Below, one piece after another: positions 24,790-34,114 of a stretch of 64,000 bases of DNA. How positions within the stretch are numbered: position 1 is the stretch's first letter; each line of letters starts with the position of its first letter. Below the pieces are notes generated by a model. The model made no database searches and was not told the DNA's origin. It was given only the letters and a program-made list of their open reading frames with translations. Source of the stretch: Paracoccus sp041927875. Its GTDB lineage: Bacteria; Pseudomonadota; Alphaproteobacteria; Rhodobacterales; Rhodobacteraceae. Where the stretch lies: the NCBI RefSeq assembly GCF_041927875.1, contig NZ_JBHFHN010000006.1; one strand, written 5' to 3'. A program made the translations under genes and the position numbers.

Positions 24790-25506
24790 CTATCGGATGA
24801 GGGTGGAAATGGCGGTCTTGATGCGGTTGTCCTCACGATCAAGGAAGGTCTGGCCCATTTCATAGGCGCGCTGGACCTCGATCATGCGGGCGATTTCGGT
24901 GACGGGGTTCACGTTTGAATCCTCCAGCGCGCCCTGCATCAGGCGGCTCTCCTCGACCGGCTCAAGCTCGCCCTGAAAGGCAAAGCGGGTGCCGCCCTCA
25001 TGGGTCAGGCTGTTGGCGTCGGCGGGCTGCACCGCGCCCAGTTGCGCCACCGGCTGACCATCGGCAGACAGCGTGCCGTCACCGGACAGATGGATGTTCG
25101 TCGCGCCGGGGGGGACGTTCACAGGCGCGCCGCCGCCGTCCAGCAGGCGCGCGCCGTCCGGGGTCATCAGCTCGCCCTCGGGGGTCGGGATGAAGCTGCC
25201 GGCGCGGGTCAGCAGGCGGCGGTCACCGGCCTGCACCTGAAAAAAGCCCTCGCCCTCGATGGCGAAATCGAAGGTGCCGCCGGTGGTGGTCAGCCCGCCC
25301 TGGCTGAGGTCGATGACGCGGCCGCGCGCGGTGGCCATCGACAGCGAGGGTGCGTCGCGATCTAGGGCCGCGACATGTTCGGCAAAGACCATGCCCTCGC
25401 GCCGAAAACCGCCGGTCGAGACGTTGGCGATGTTGTTCGCCACCGCTTGCATCTCGCGCATCAGGCCCGACTGCCGGGTCAGCGTGGCATAGATCGCATT
25501 GTCCAT
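24790..25506 (-). CDS. flgF: Flagellar proximal rod protein FlgF
   Basis: The 238-residue product starts MDNAIYATLTRQSGLMREMQ and carries the rod-protein NNIANVSTGGFRRE motif and the C-terminal VNPVTEIARMIEVQRAYEMG helix. Position next to flgG and length fit FlgF. It forms part of the proximal rod. Three bases separate it from fliQ upstream. Confidence 0.92.
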   Translation of the reverse strand: MDNAIYATLTRQSGLMREMQAVANNIANVSTGGFRREGMVFAEHVAALDRDAPSLSMATARGRVIDLSQGGLTTTGGTFDFAIEGEGFFQVQAGDRRLLTRAGSFIPTPEGELMTPDGARLLDGGGAPVNVPPGATNIHLSGDGTLSADGQPVAQLGAVQPADANSLTHEGGTRFAFQGELEPVEESRLMQGALEDSNVNPVTEIARMIEVQRAYEMGQTFLDREDNRIKTAISTLIR

Positions 25507-25509
25507 GGC

Positions 25510-25779
25510 CTAGATCCCCAGGATCGCCGGGATCACCCGGTCGTTGAAAAAGGTCAGCAAGGCCTCGGACATGAAGCTCATCGAGACCCAGAACACGACC
25601 AGCATGGCCCCCACCTTTGGCACGAAGGTCAGCGTCATTTCCTGGACCGAGGTCAGCGCTTGGATCAGGCCAATTGCCAGACCGGCAATCAGCGCCACCG
25701 CCAACAGCGGTGCCGAGGCGATCACCGCGACCCATAGGGCTTCGCGCAGAGTGTCGAAGAAAATCGCCTGGTCGTGCAT
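25510..25779 (-). CDS. fliQ: Flagellar export gate protein FliQ
   Basis: The 89-residue protein has two membrane helices (about 18-40 and 50-75) and the FliQ segment ALTSVQEMTLTFVPK between them. It is part of the FliPQR core of the type III export gate at the base of the flagellum. fliP and fliR are not in the window. It lies between fliE and flgF with two and three base spacers. Confidence 0.93.
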   Translation of the reverse strand: MHDQAIFFDTLREALWVAVIASAPLLAVALIAGLAIGLIQALTSVQEMTLTFVPKVGAMLVVFWVSMSFMSEALLTFFNDRVIPAILGI

Positions 25780-25781
25780 GG

Positions 25782-26066
25782 TTACACCGGCATCCGAAGG
25801 ATTTCCTGATAGGCCTCAACCACCTTGTCGCGCAGCGTAACGGCGGTTTCGACGGCCAGTTCGGTCTGGGCCAGGGCCTGCACCAAGGCGTGCGGATCGG
25901 CGCCGGTGGTCATCGCCTGACGCGCCTGTGCCTCGGCCTGACCCAGCGATTGCACATAGCTTTCGACAAAGCTGCCCGCTGTGGGGCGCTGTGGCTGAGG
26001 TTCGGGCCGCGCGGCGGACCGGGCCTGGCCATAGCCCTGGGTGGCGATCGATGTGCGAATGTCCAT
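25782..26066 (-). CDS. fliE: Flagellar hook-basal body protein FliE
   Basis: The 94-residue product has the FliE pattern: FVESYVQSLGQAEAQARQAM in the middle and LVQALAQTELAVETAVTLRDKVVEAYQEILRM at the C-terminus, matching the helical hairpin that joins the MS-ring/export gate to the rod. It is 11 bases downstream of flgC. Confidence 0.92.
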   Translation of the reverse strand: MDIRTSIATQGYGQARSAARPEPQPQRPTAGSFVESYVQSLGQAEAQARQAMTTGADPHALVQALAQTELAVETAVTLRDKVVEAYQEILRMPV

Positions 26067-26077
26067 GTCCTAGCCCC

Positions 26078-26470
26078 CTAGCGCCGCAACAGATCCAGCA
26101 GCGAGCTGGCCATCTGTCGTGTCTGGTCGAACATCTTCAGGTTGGCCTCATAGCTGCGCTGCGCCTCACGCGCGTCGGCAATCTCGACCACCAGATCGAC
26201 GTTGGATCCGTCGTGATAGCCCTCGGCATCAGCCATCGGATGCGAGGGGTCATAAATCCGCGGCAGCGTGCTGCGGTCCAGCGTGACGCGCCTCAGCTCG
26301 ACCGCGCCGGTCGTCTGGCCCTGATCCAGCGACGCCTCGAAGCTGGTCAGCTTGCGGCGATAGCCGGGCGTATCGACATTGGCGATATTTTCCGACACAT
26401 GCCGCAGCCGCCCGGCCTGCGCCGTCATGCCGGATGCCGAAATCGACAGTGATGTGGTAAAGTCGCTCAT
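26078..26470 (-). CDS. flgC: Flagellar proximal rod protein FlgC
   Basis: The 130-residue protein starts MSDFTTSLSISASGMTAQAGRL with SENIANVDTPGYRRKLTSF, and its C-terminus SNVDLVVEIADAREAQRSYEANLKMF is typical of FlgC. It forms part of the proximal rod. It follows flgB by 11 bases in the operon. Confidence 0.94.
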   Translation of the reverse strand: MSDFTTSLSISASGMTAQAGRLRHVSENIANVDTPGYRRKLTSFEASLDQGQTTGAVELRRVTLDRSTLPRIYDPSHPMADAEGYHDGSNVDLVVEIADAREAQRSYEANLKMFDQTRQMASSLLDLLRR

Positions 26471-26481
26471 CCCCGGCCCCC

Positions 26482-26862
26482 TTATCTGCGGCCAAGGCTG
26501 CTGCGCAAAATGCCCAGCGAGGATTTGTAGATCGCCAGCGCCAGATCATGTTCGCGGCGCGCGGCGACGGATTTCACCATCTCATCCTCAAGCGAGACGG
26601 CATTGCCGTTGGGCGACATCGCGTTGCGCGTGACCTGCGCCGTCAGGTCGACCTGGCCGGGGCTGGTGCCCAGATGGCCGGGCCGGGTCTGCCGCAACGC
26701 GCCGCCCGCGCCCTGATAGCTGTCGGCGAAATCGGCCAGATCGCGCGCCAGATAGCCGGGCGTGTCGGCATTGGCGGTGTTCTGGGCCGCCACGTCCTGC
26801 CGGGCCGCGGCGTGGCGGGCCATGGCCTGAGACATGTTGAACAGTTCAATTTTATCGAACAT
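26482..26862 (-). CDS. flgB: Flagellar proximal rod protein FlgB
   Basis: The 126-residue product starts MFDKIELFNMSQAMARHAAARQ with QNTANADTPGYLARDL, and ends in a helix with EDEMVKSVAARREHDLALAIYKSSLG, all FlgB features. It is the first gene of the leftward operon flgB-flgC-fliE-fliQ-flgF-flgG-flgA-flgH-fliL. The promoter should lie in the 83-base gap to the divergent fliI; I see no obvious sigma-54 or sigma-28 consensus there. Confidence 0.94.
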   Translation of the reverse strand: MFDKIELFNMSQAMARHAAARQDVAAQNTANADTPGYLARDLADFADSYQGAGGALRQTRPGHLGTSPGQVDLTAQVTRNAMSPNGNAVSLEDEMVKSVAARREHDLALAIYKSSLGILRSSLGRR

Positions 26863-26945
26863 CGAGGTTTCTCCTCTGCGCCTTCAACCAAGCCTTAACG
26901 TCGAATGGTTTAGAAACCCTTTCGATGGATCAGAAAGGTTCGGGG

Positions 26946-28256
26946 ATGGATGAGCTGGCGGCATTGGCGGGCGATATCAGCGGGCTAAGCGCGATGCGTA
27001 TCTGGGGGCGGATCTATGCCATTCTGGGCGGGACCGTTGAAATAAAAGGACTTTCCGATCATGCGGCGATCGGGGATCGAGTGCTGATCGTGACCGGCTC
27101 TGGCCGTCGCATCGGGGCCGAGGTGGTGGCTCTGCGCGACCGAATCACCACTGTCCTGCCCGAGGGCAGCGCCGATGGCGTGGCCGTCGGCAATCGCGCA
27201 CGGCTGATCGGCGCGCTTGAGATTGCGCCGCACGATTCGTGGATCGGGCGCATTCTTGACCCCTCGGCGCGCCCGCTGGACGGGCAGCCGCTGCGTCGGG
27301 GCGGGATGGCGCGCCCGCTGCGGGCCAGTCCGCCGCCCGCTGCCACGCGTCAGCGCCTGGGCGCGCGGCTGGATACCGGGCTGGCGGTGTTCAACACGCT
27401 TTTGCCGCTGGTGCGTGGTCAGCGGATCGGGCTTTTCGCGGGTTCGGGGGTCGGCAAGTCATCCCTTCTGGCACAGATGGCGCGCGGGCTGACCGCCGAT
27501 CTGGTGGTGATCGCGCTGGTGGGTGAACGGGGGCGCGAACTGCGCGAATTCGTGGAAACCGTGCTTGGGCCCGAGGGGATGCGGAGGGCGATTGTCGTGG
27601 TTGCGACCTCGGATCAGCCGGCGCTGGTGCGGCGGCGCTGCGCGCTGACGGCGATCACCATTGCCGAGCATTTCCGCGACAGGGGCCTGCATGTGCTGTT
27701 CCTGGCCGATTCCGTCACCCGCTTTGCAGAGGCGCATCGCGAAATCGCCGTCGCCGGTGGCGAGGCGCCCAGCCTGCGCGGCTATCCGCCGTCCACGTCA
27801 GGTGCCATCATGACGCTGGCCGAGCGCACCGGGCCGGGGCCGGAGGGGGCGGGCGACATTACCGCGGTCTTCACCGTGCTGGTCGCCGGGTCGGACATGG
27901 ATGAACCGGTGGCCGACATCCTGCGCGGCACGCTGGATGGCCATGTGGTGATGGACCGCGCCATTGCCGAACGCGGGCGCTTTCCGGCGATCGACGTGCT
28001 GCGGTCGGTATCGCGGTCGCTGCCGGGGGCGGCGAGTGATGCGGAAAACGCGCTGATCGCACAGGCCCGGCGGCTGCTGGGGGTCTATGCCGGGGCGGAG
28101 ATGATGGTGCGCGCAGGGCTTTACACGCCGGGTGCCGATCCGGTGGTGGATCGCGCCATCGCCGTCTGGCCGGCGCTGGATGCCTTTGTCGGGGAAACCG
28201 GCGATGTCGCAGCCAGTTTCGCGCGCCTTGCCGAATGTCTGGGCGAACCGGGATGA
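26946..28256 (+). CDS. fliI: Flagellar export ATPase FliI
   Basis: The 436-residue protein is an F1-beta-like ATPase: Walker A AGSGVGKSS at about 165-173, Walker B LHVLFLADSVTRFAEAHRE, and GGEAPSLRGYPPSTSGAIM of the FliI/YscN type. It powers substrate release at the flagellar export gate. The ATG at 26946 has AAGG and GGGG upstream; an in-frame ATG at 26925 is also possible. It is divergent from flgB. fliH and fliJ are not adjacent; dxs converges on it from the right. Confidence 0.93.
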   Translation: MDELAALAGDISGLSAMRIWGRIYAILGGTVEIKGLSDHAAIGDRVLIVTGSGRRIGAEVVALRDRITTVLPEGSADGVAVGNRARLIGALEIAPHDSWIGRILDPSARPLDGQPLRRGGMARPLRASPPPAATRQRLGARLDTGLAVFNTLLPLVRGQRIGLFAGSGVGKSSLLAQMARGLTADLVVIALVGERGRELREFVETVLGPEGMRRAIVVVATSDQPALVRRRCALTAITIAEHFRDRGLHVLFLADSVTRFAEAHREIAVAGGEAPSLRGYPPSTSGAIMTLAERTGPGPEGAGDITAVFTVLVAGSDMDEPVADILRGTLDGHVVMDRAIAERGRFPAIDVLRSVSRSLPGAASDAENALIAQARRLLGVYAGAEMMVRAGLYTPGADPVVDRAIAVWPALDAFVGETGDVAASFARLAECLGEPG

Positions 28257-28318
28257 GCCGATCCTTGTGCGTTCTGCGGCTTCTGATCGGGCGGGCGGCG
28301 CTGCTTTTCGGGCGCCGG

Positions 28319-30253
28319 TCAGGCGCGGCGCGCCACGGCGATGCCCAGCACCTCAAGCACCTTGGCCTCGATCTGCGGGGCGTTCATGCCCGACAGCGCA
28401 TACATGTCGTCGGGCGACATGTGGTCGATGAAAGTGTCGGGCAGGACCATGCTGCGGAACGTCAGTCCACGATCGAACAGGCCCTCATCGGACAAAAGCT
28501 GCGCGACATGGCTGCCAAAGCCGCCGATGCTGCCCTCCTCGACGCAGATCAGCGCCTCATGCCCATGCGCCAGGCGCAGGATCAGGTCGCGGTCCAGCGG
28601 CTTGGCAAAACGGGCATCGGCGACGGTCGGGGCCAGCCCGCGTGCGGCCAAGGATTCCCGCGCCTTCAGCACCTCGGCCAGCCGGGTGCCAAAGGACAAA
28701 ATCGCGACCCGCCCGCCCTCGGCGACGATGCGACCGCGACCGATTTCCAGCGGGATGCCCTGTTCCGGGCGCTCGACCCCGGTGCCATCGCCGCGCGGAT
28801 AGCGAAAGGCGATGGGGCCGTCGTCATGCGCGGCGGCGGTGGCGACCATATGGACCAGCTCGGCCTCATCGGCGGCAGCCATCACCACCATGCCGGGCAG
28901 ATTGGCCAGAAAGGCGATGTCATAGGCCCCCGCATGGGTCGCGCCATCGGCGCCCACCAGACCCGCGCGGTCGATGGCAAAGCGCACCGGCAGCCGCTGG
29001 ATCGCGACATCATGCACGACCTGATCATAGCCGCGCTGAAGGAAGGTGGAATAAAGCGCGCAAAACGGCTTCATCCCGCCCGCCGCAAGGCCTGCGCTGA
29101 AGGTCACGGCGTGCTGTTCGGCAATGCCTACGTCGAAACATCGGCGCGGAAAGCGTTCGGCGAACAGGTTCAGGCCGGTGCCGTCGGGCATCGCGGCGGT
29201 GACGGCCACGATCTTGTCGTCACGCTCGGCCTGGGCGACCAGGCTTTCGGCGAAAACGCGAGTATAGGAGGGGGCGTTCGACTTGGCCTTGGCCTGCTCG
29301 CCGGTCAGCACATTGAACTTTGCCGTCGCATGGCCGCGGTCGGCGGCGCGTTCGGCGGGGGCGTAGCCCTTGCCCTTTTGCGTGACGGCATGGATCAGCA
29401 TCGGGCCGGTCGCGCGCGCCTTGATCGTGCGCAAGAGCGGCAGAAGCTGGTCAAGGTCATGGCCATCGACGGGGCCGACATAGGAAAAACCCAGCTCCTC
29501 GAACAGGGTGCCGCCCAGGGTCATGCCCTTCAGCATTTCCTTCGCACGGCGCGCGCCCTGTTGCAGGGGCGGCGGCAACAGTCCCACCGCGCCCTTGGCC
29601 GCCGCCTTCAGATCCTGAAACGGGCCTTCGCTGTAAAGCCGCGTCAGATAGGACGACAGCGCCCCGGTCGGCGGGGCAATCGACATCTCATTGTCGTTCA
29701 GCACGACAAACAGCCGTTTGCCCAGATGGCCGGCGTTGTTCAGCGCCTCGAAGGCCATGCCCGCCGACATTGCGCCATCGCCGATCACCGCGATCGCATC
29801 GCCCGGATCGCCGCCCAGTTCGCGCGCCATCGCAAAGCCCAGGGCGGCCGAGATCGAGGTGCTGGAATGCCCCGCCCCGAACGGGTCATAGGGGCTTTCG
29901 CTGCGCTTGGTGAACCCGGACAGACCGTCCTTCATCCGCAGGCTGCGAATGCGATCGCGCCGCCCGGTCAGGATCTTGTGGGGGTAGCATTGATGCCCGA
30001 CGTCCCAGATGATCTTGTCGCGCGGCGTGTCAAAGACCGCGTGCAAGGCGACGGTCAGTTCCACCACGCCCAGACCTGCGCCCAGATGCCCGCCGGTGAC
30101 GCTGACCGCGCTGATCGTCTCGGCCCGCAGTTCATGGGCGAGCTGCGCCAGTTCACGGTCGGTCAGCGCCTTCAGGTCCGACGGCAGCTTGACCCGATCC
30201 AGCATCGGGGTGCGGGGCCGGTCATCGGTTTGGGTGGGGGTCGGGTCGCTCAT
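28319..30253 (-). CDS. dxs: 1-deoxy-D-xylulose-5-phosphate synthase
   Basis: The 644-residue protein has the DXS hallmarks: GHLGAGLGVVELTVALH near residue 55, DVGHQCYPHKILTGRRD, the thiamine diphosphate motif GDGAMSAGMAFEALNN near 155, and the transketolase-like second half with GIAEQHAVTFSAGLA. It condenses pyruvate and glyceraldehyde 3-phosphate, the first step of the MEP isoprenoid pathway. It lies downstream of xseB and ispA in the same direction, the common xseB-ispA-dxs order. Confidence 0.96.
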   Translation of the reverse strand: MSDPTPTQTDDRPRTPMLDRVKLPSDLKALTDRELAQLAHELRAETISAVSVTGGHLGAGLGVVELTVALHAVFDTPRDKIIWDVGHQCYPHKILTGRRDRIRSLRMKDGLSGFTKRSESPYDPFGAGHSSTSISAALGFAMARELGGDPGDAIAVIGDGAMSAGMAFEALNNAGHLGKRLFVVLNDNEMSIAPPTGALSSYLTRLYSEGPFQDLKAAAKGAVGLLPPPLQQGARRAKEMLKGMTLGGTLFEELGFSYVGPVDGHDLDQLLPLLRTIKARATGPMLIHAVTQKGKGYAPAERAADRGHATAKFNVLTGEQAKAKSNAPSYTRVFAESLVAQAERDDKIVAVTAAMPDGTGLNLFAERFPRRCFDVGIAEQHAVTFSAGLAAGGMKPFCALYSTFLQRGYDQVVHDVAIQRLPVRFAIDRAGLVGADGATHAGAYDIAFLANLPGMVVMAAADEAELVHMVATAAAHDDGPIAFRYPRGDGTGVERPEQGIPLEIGRGRIVAEGGRVAILSFGTRLAEVLKARESLAARGLAPTVADARFAKPLDRDLILRLAHGHEALICVEEGSIGGFGSHVAQLLSDEGLFDRGLTFRSMVLPDTFIDHMSPDDMYALSGMNAPQIEAKVLEVLGIAVARRA

Positions 30254-30268
30254 CGCTGCCGCCTGGGT

Positions 30269-31135
30269 TCAGTTCTGCCGGTCGATAACGAAGCGCGCCG
30301 CCTGTCGCAAGGCTGCCGCGTCCGCGCCAAAAGGGTCGAGTGCCGCCTGCGCCTGGTCGATCAGATCAGCGGCGCGACGGCGCGCCCCCTCCAAACCCAG
30401 AAGCGACACGAAAGTTGCCTTACCGGCCTGGGCGTCCTTGCCGACGCGCTTGCCGGTCGCGGCCTCGTCACCGGTGACGTCCAGAAGGTCGTCAGCGATC
30501 TGGAAGGCCAGCCCCAGGGCACGGGCATAGGCCGCCAGCGGCGCCGGGTCTGCATCCGCGATCACCGCCCCGGCGGTGGCGGCATATTCGATCAGCGCGC
30601 CGGTCTTGCCGGCCTGAAGCCGGGTGATCTGGTCGAGGTTCAGCGGCTGGGCCGCGGTTTCAGCGGCGATATCCAAGGCCTGCCCATAGACCATCCCGGC
30701 CGCGCCCGAGGCGCGCGCAAGCCCGGCCACCAGCGTGATCCGCCGCTCGGCCACGCCGATCACCGGGTCGGTCAGCAGATCAAATGCCAGGGTTTGCAGC
30801 GCGTCACCGGCCAGGATCGCGGTCGCCTGATCCCATTTGACATGCACGGTCGGCTGGCCACGGCGAAGGTCGTCGTCATCCATCGCCGGCAGGTCGTCAT
30901 GCACCAGGCTATAGGCGTGCAGGGCCTCGACCGAGGCGGCGACGGGCAGGGCAGCCGCAGGCGCGACCCCGTGCAGCGCCGCGCCCTCGATCACCAGAAA
31001 GGCGCGCAGGCGTTTGCCGCCCTGCACGGCATAGGCCATGGCATCGCGCAGATCGCCAGGCGGCAGGGGGGCGATGGCATCGTCCAGCGCGCCCTGCACC
31101 GCCTGTTGCGCCGCCGCCAGCCGGGCGGGAAACAT
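30269..31135 (-). CDS. ispA: Polyprenyl (farnesyl/geranyl) diphosphate synthase
   Basis: The 288-residue product begins MFPARLAAAQQAVQGALDD. It has the two aspartate-rich motifs of trans-prenyltransferases: DDLPAMDDDDLRRGQPT near residue 85 and FQIADDLLDVTGDE near 215. The length and xseB-ispA-dxs context fit a farnesyl diphosphate synthase. The ATG overlaps the xseB stop (TGATG); the longer frame upstream lies inside xseB in another frame and is not used. Product chain length cannot be fixed from sequence alone. Confidence 0.92.
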   Translation of the reverse strand: MFPARLAAAQQAVQGALDDAIAPLPPGDLRDAMAYAVQGGKRLRAFLVIEGAALHGVAPAAALPVAASVEALHAYSLVHDDLPAMDDDDLRRGQPTVHVKWDQATAILAGDALQTLAFDLLTDPVIGVAERRITLVAGLARASGAAGMVYGQALDIAAETAAQPLNLDQITRLQAGKTGALIEYAATAGAVIADADPAPLAAYARALGLAFQIADDLLDVTGDEAATGKRVGKDAQAGKATFVSLLGLEGARRRAADLIDQAQAALDPFGADAAALRQAARFVIDRQN

Positions 31136-31371
31136 CACAGACCCGTGACCGGGGTGGTGCCGGTCGGCTCGCCCGATTGCGACAGGGTGATCTTTTCCAC
31201 CCGCTCCTCGGCCGCCTTCAGCTTGGCGTCGCAATGCGCCCGCAGCGCCGCGCCGCGTTCATACATGCGCAGCGAATCCTCAAGGCTGACATTGCCGTTT
31301 TCCAGATCGCGCACGACCTTTTCCAGCTCGGCCATCGCGGCCTCGAATGTCATCTGCGAAATCTCGGTCAT
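31135..31371 (-). CDS. xseB: Exodeoxyribonuclease VII small subunit
   Basis: The 78-residue product has the XseB pattern MTFEAAMAELEKVVRDLENGN then VSLEDSLRMYERGAALRAHCDAKL, two helices that wrap around XseA. xseA is not in the window. The gene overlaps the hydrolase gene upstream by four bases and ispA downstream by one. Confidence 0.95.
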   Translation of the reverse strand: MTEISQMTFEAAMAELEKVVRDLENGNVSLEDSLRMYERGAALRAHCDAKLKAAEERVEKITLSQSGEPTGTTPVTGL

Positions 31372-32300
31372 TGGCCGCGCTCCATCAGGATCTGGACATG
31401 GCGGGCGACGCTTTCGCCCAAGCCGTCCAGATCATATCCGCCCTCCAAAGTCGAGACCACCCGCCCGCTACAGCAGTGATCCGCCAGGTCACAGATCGCG
31501 CCGGTCAGCCAGCCGAAATCGTCGGGCGTCCACTCTAGTTGCGCCAGCGGGTCGCGGGCTTCGGCGTCGAATCCGGCCGAGACGATCACCAGATCGGGGG
31601 CGAAATCGCGGGCATGGGCCAGGATGCCTTCCCAGGCCGCGCGCATTTCCGCGCCGCCTGATCCGGGCCGCAGGGGGGCGTTCATGATCTGGCCATGGGC
31701 GCCGGTCTCGGTGGCGCGGCCCGATCCCGGCCACAGCGGCGATTGGTGGCTGGACGCGAAAAAGGCGCGGGGTTCATCCCACAGCAGCGCCTGGGTGCCA
31801 TTGCCGTGATGCACGTCGAAATCCAGCACCGCGACGCGGGCCAGGCCGTGATGATCCAGCGCGCGGCGGGCGGCGATGGCGGCGGTGCCGAACAGGCAAA
31901 AGCCCATCGGGGTCTCGGCCTCGGCATGGTGGCCGGGCGGGCGCATGGCGACAAAGGCGTTCGCCGCCTGACCGGCCAGCACTGCATCGACGGCGGCATT
32001 CGTGCCGCCGACAGCGCGCAGGGCGGCCTCGATCGAGCCGTGCGACAGGTGGGTATCGGCATCCAGTTGCGTCCAGCCGTCCTTCGGTTCGCTGTCGCGC
32101 AACCAGGCCAGATAGCGCGGCGGATGGCAGCGCAGCACCTCGGCATCGTCGGCCAGGGGCGCGCTGCGCCGGTCGAGCGCGGCGAAATCGGGGGCCGACA
32201 GGACGGCGTGGATGCGTTCCAGCCGGGCCACCCGTTCGGGGTGGCCGGGCGGGGTGACATGGTTCAGCCCGGCGGGGTGGGTCACAAGGATCGTGGTCAT
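31368..32300 (-). CDS. Histone-deacetylase-family hydrolase (acetylpolyamine/acetoin-utilisation type)
   Basis: The 310-residue protein starts MTTILVTHPAGLNHVTPPGHPERVARL. It has the deacetylase motifs RPPGHHAE with the catalytic histidine pair and LDFDVHHGNGTQ with zinc ligands, and VIVSAGFDAEARDPL with the third zinc ligand region. Bacterial members deacetylate polyamines or other N-acetyl substrates. It is translationally coupled to xseB (ATGA), an arrangement seen in other alphaproteobacteria. The ATG at 32300 is chosen because the conserved domain starts there. The substrate is unknown. Confidence 0.88.
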   Translation of the reverse strand: MTTILVTHPAGLNHVTPPGHPERVARLERIHAVLSAPDFAALDRRSAPLADDAEVLRCHPPRYLAWLRDSEPKDGWTQLDADTHLSHGSIEAALRAVGGTNAAVDAVLAGQAANAFVAMRPPGHHAEAETPMGFCLFGTAAIAARRALDHHGLARVAVLDFDVHHGNGTQALLWDEPRAFFASSHQSPLWPGSGRATETGAHGQIMNAPLRPGSGGAEMRAAWEGILAHARDFAPDLVIVSAGFDAEARDPLAQLEWTPDDFGWLTGAICDLADHCCSGRVVSTLEGGYDLDGLGESVARHVQILMERGQ

Positions 32301-32342
32301 GCCGGTCAGGTTAGGGCCGCCATGGCCCGGCGGCAATCGCAA

Positions 32343-33179
32343 TCAGACCGCGATATTGTCGATCAGCCGCACGCCGCCCAGCCAGGCCGCCACCAGCAGC
32401 CGTGCCGGGCCATCCAGCGCGGGCATCGGGTTCAGGCTGTGGGGTTCGCGCAGTTCCAGATATTCCACGCTATCAAAGCCCGCCGCCAGGATCGCCGCCC
32501 GCGCCTGATCCAACGCGGCATCCACCGCCACGCCGCGATGCATCGCCGCCGCAGCTTCCTGCATGGCCCGGTGCAGCGCCGATGCCGTCGCACGATCCGC
32601 CGCCGACAGCCGCTGATTGCGCGACGACATCGCCAGACCATCGGCCTCGCGCACCGTGTCGCAGCCGGTAACGGTGATCGGGATGTTCAGATCGCGCACC
32701 AGCCGCCGCACGATCTGCAATTGCTGCCAGTCCTTTTCGCCAAAGAACGCCCGGTCGGCCCCGGTCATCAGAAACAGCTTGGCGACCACCGTCGCCACGC
32801 CGTCGAAATGGCCGGGTCGATGCGCGCCGCACAAACCCTCGGACAGGCCGGCGACCGAGACGGTGGTGGCGAAGCCCTGCGGGTAGACCTCATCCACGCG
32901 GGGCACGAACAAGACATCGACCCCCAAGGGCGACAAGGCGGCCGAGTCGCTGTCCTCGGTGCGGGGATACTTCGCCAGATCCTCGGGGTTGTTGAACTGG
33001 CGCGGGTTCACGAACAGCGTGACGACCACCCGGTCGCAGGCAGCCTTGGCGCGGGCCACCAGCGACAGATGGCCGTCATGCAGCGCGCCCATGGTGGGAA
33101 CGACCGCGACCGACTGACCGGCGGCCTTCCAGCCGGTCACGGTGGCGCGCAGGTCGTCGACGGTGCGGATGATTTTCAT
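32343..33179 (-). CDS. panC: Pantoate--beta-alanine ligase
   Basis: The 278-residue product begins MKIIRTVDDLRATVTGWKA, has the ATP-binding PTMGALHDGHLSLV motif at about residue 29, VNPRQFNNPEDLAKYPRT, and GEKDWQQLQIVRRLV with SSRNQRLS later. It joins pantoate and beta-alanine to pantothenate. Its ATG overlaps the stop of panB by four bases (ATGA). Upstream in-frame sequence lies within panB and is not used. Confidence 0.95.
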   Translation of the reverse strand: MKIIRTVDDLRATVTGWKAAGQSVAVVPTMGALHDGHLSLVARAKAACDRVVVTLFVNPRQFNNPEDLAKYPRTEDSDSAALSPLGVDVLFVPRVDEVYPQGFATTVSVAGLSEGLCGAHRPGHFDGVATVVAKLFLMTGADRAFFGEKDWQQLQIVRRLVRDLNIPITVTGCDTVREADGLAMSSRNQRLSAADRATASALHRAMQEAAAAMHRGVAVDAALDQARAAILAAGFDSVEYLELREPHSLNPMPALDGPARLLVAAWLGGVRLIDNIAV

Positions 33180-34006
33180 TTCGATCCTTTCGGCGTCTCG
33201 CCAAAGACATGTTCGGGGCCGGGAAAGCGGCGGGCGCGGACATCGGCGGCATAGGCGGCGACGGCCTGATCGGCGGCGGCACCCAGTTCGGCATAGCGTT
33301 TGACGAAGCTGGGGCGGAAATCGGTGAACAGGCCCAGCATGTCGTCGATCACAAGCACCTGCCCGTCGCAATCGGCGGATGCGCCGATGCCCACCGTCGG
33401 GATCGGCAGCGCGGCGGTGATGTCGCGGGCCAAGGCGTCGGGCACCTTTTCCAGCACCACGGCAAAGGCCCCGGCCTCGGCCACGGCGCGGGCGTCGGCG
33501 CGGATGCGGTCGGCGTCGCCGCCACGGCCCTGCACCTTGTAGCCGCCCAAGGTGTTCACCGCCTGCGGGGTCAGGCCGATATGGGCCATCACCGGCACGC
33601 CGCGCGCCACCAGAAAGGCGATGGTGGGGGCCATATGCGCGCCCCCCTCCAGCTTGACCGCGCCTGCGCCGGTGTCGCGCAGCACCGCCGAGGCGGTGGC
33701 AAAGGCCTGTTCGGGGCTTTCTTCGTAGCTGCCAAAGGGCAGGTCGATGACAACCAGTGCCCGGTCGCTGCCGCGCATCACCGCCTGGCCGTGCATCACC
33801 ATCATCGGCACCGTCACCCCCAGCGTCGAGGGCAGGCCGTGCAGCACCATCCCCACGCTGTCACCGACCAGGATCAGGTCGCAATGCGCATCGGCAATCC
33901 GCGCGACCGGGGTGGTGTAGGCGGTCAGGCAGACGATCGGATCGGCGCCCTTGCGGGCGCGGATGTCCTGCGCGGTCAGGCGGCGGGTGGTGGCGGTGGC
34001 GCTCAT
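33176..34006 (-). CDS. panB: 3-methyl-2-oxobutanoate hydroxymethyltransferase
   Basis: The 276-residue protein has RKGADPIVCLTAYTTPVARI, LVGDSVGMVLHGLPSTLGV with metal-binding aspartate, and PVMAHIGLTPQAVNTLGGYKVQGR, all typical of PanB. It makes ketopantoate from 2-oxoisovalerate and methylene-tetrahydrofolate. With panC it forms a two-gene pantothenate operon. Confidence 0.95.
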   Translation of the reverse strand: MSATATTRRLTAQDIRARKGADPIVCLTAYTTPVARIADAHCDLILVGDSVGMVLHGLPSTLGVTVPMMVMHGQAVMRGSDRALVVIDLPFGSYEESPEQAFATASAVLRDTGAGAVKLEGGAHMAPTIAFLVARGVPVMAHIGLTPQAVNTLGGYKVQGRGGDADRIRADARAVAEAGAFAVVLEKVPDALARDITAALPIPTVGIGASADCDGQVLVIDDMLGLFTDFRPSFVKRYAELGAAADQAVAAYAADVRARRFPGPEHVFGETPKGSK

Positions 34007-34114
34007 CTGCTTCCTCCCTCAGGGGCAGTCCTGCGGGGTTCTTAGCCGCAGCGCAGCAAATGTGTGAATCCTTTGTGACGGCACAAGGGGGAAACGTCGG
34101 GTCGCCGCGGCCCC

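Noticed and set aside
26863..26945. Sigma-54 or sigma-28 promoter between flgB and fliI
   Set aside because: No TGGCAC-N5-TTGC or other clear consensus is visible in either orientation.
28235..31687. Open reading frame of 1150 codons on the plus strand opposite dxs, ispA and xseB
   Set aside because: It is antisense to well-conserved genes; the translation is rich in Arg, Gly, Gln and His without domain structure, as expected for an antisense frame of GC-rich genes.
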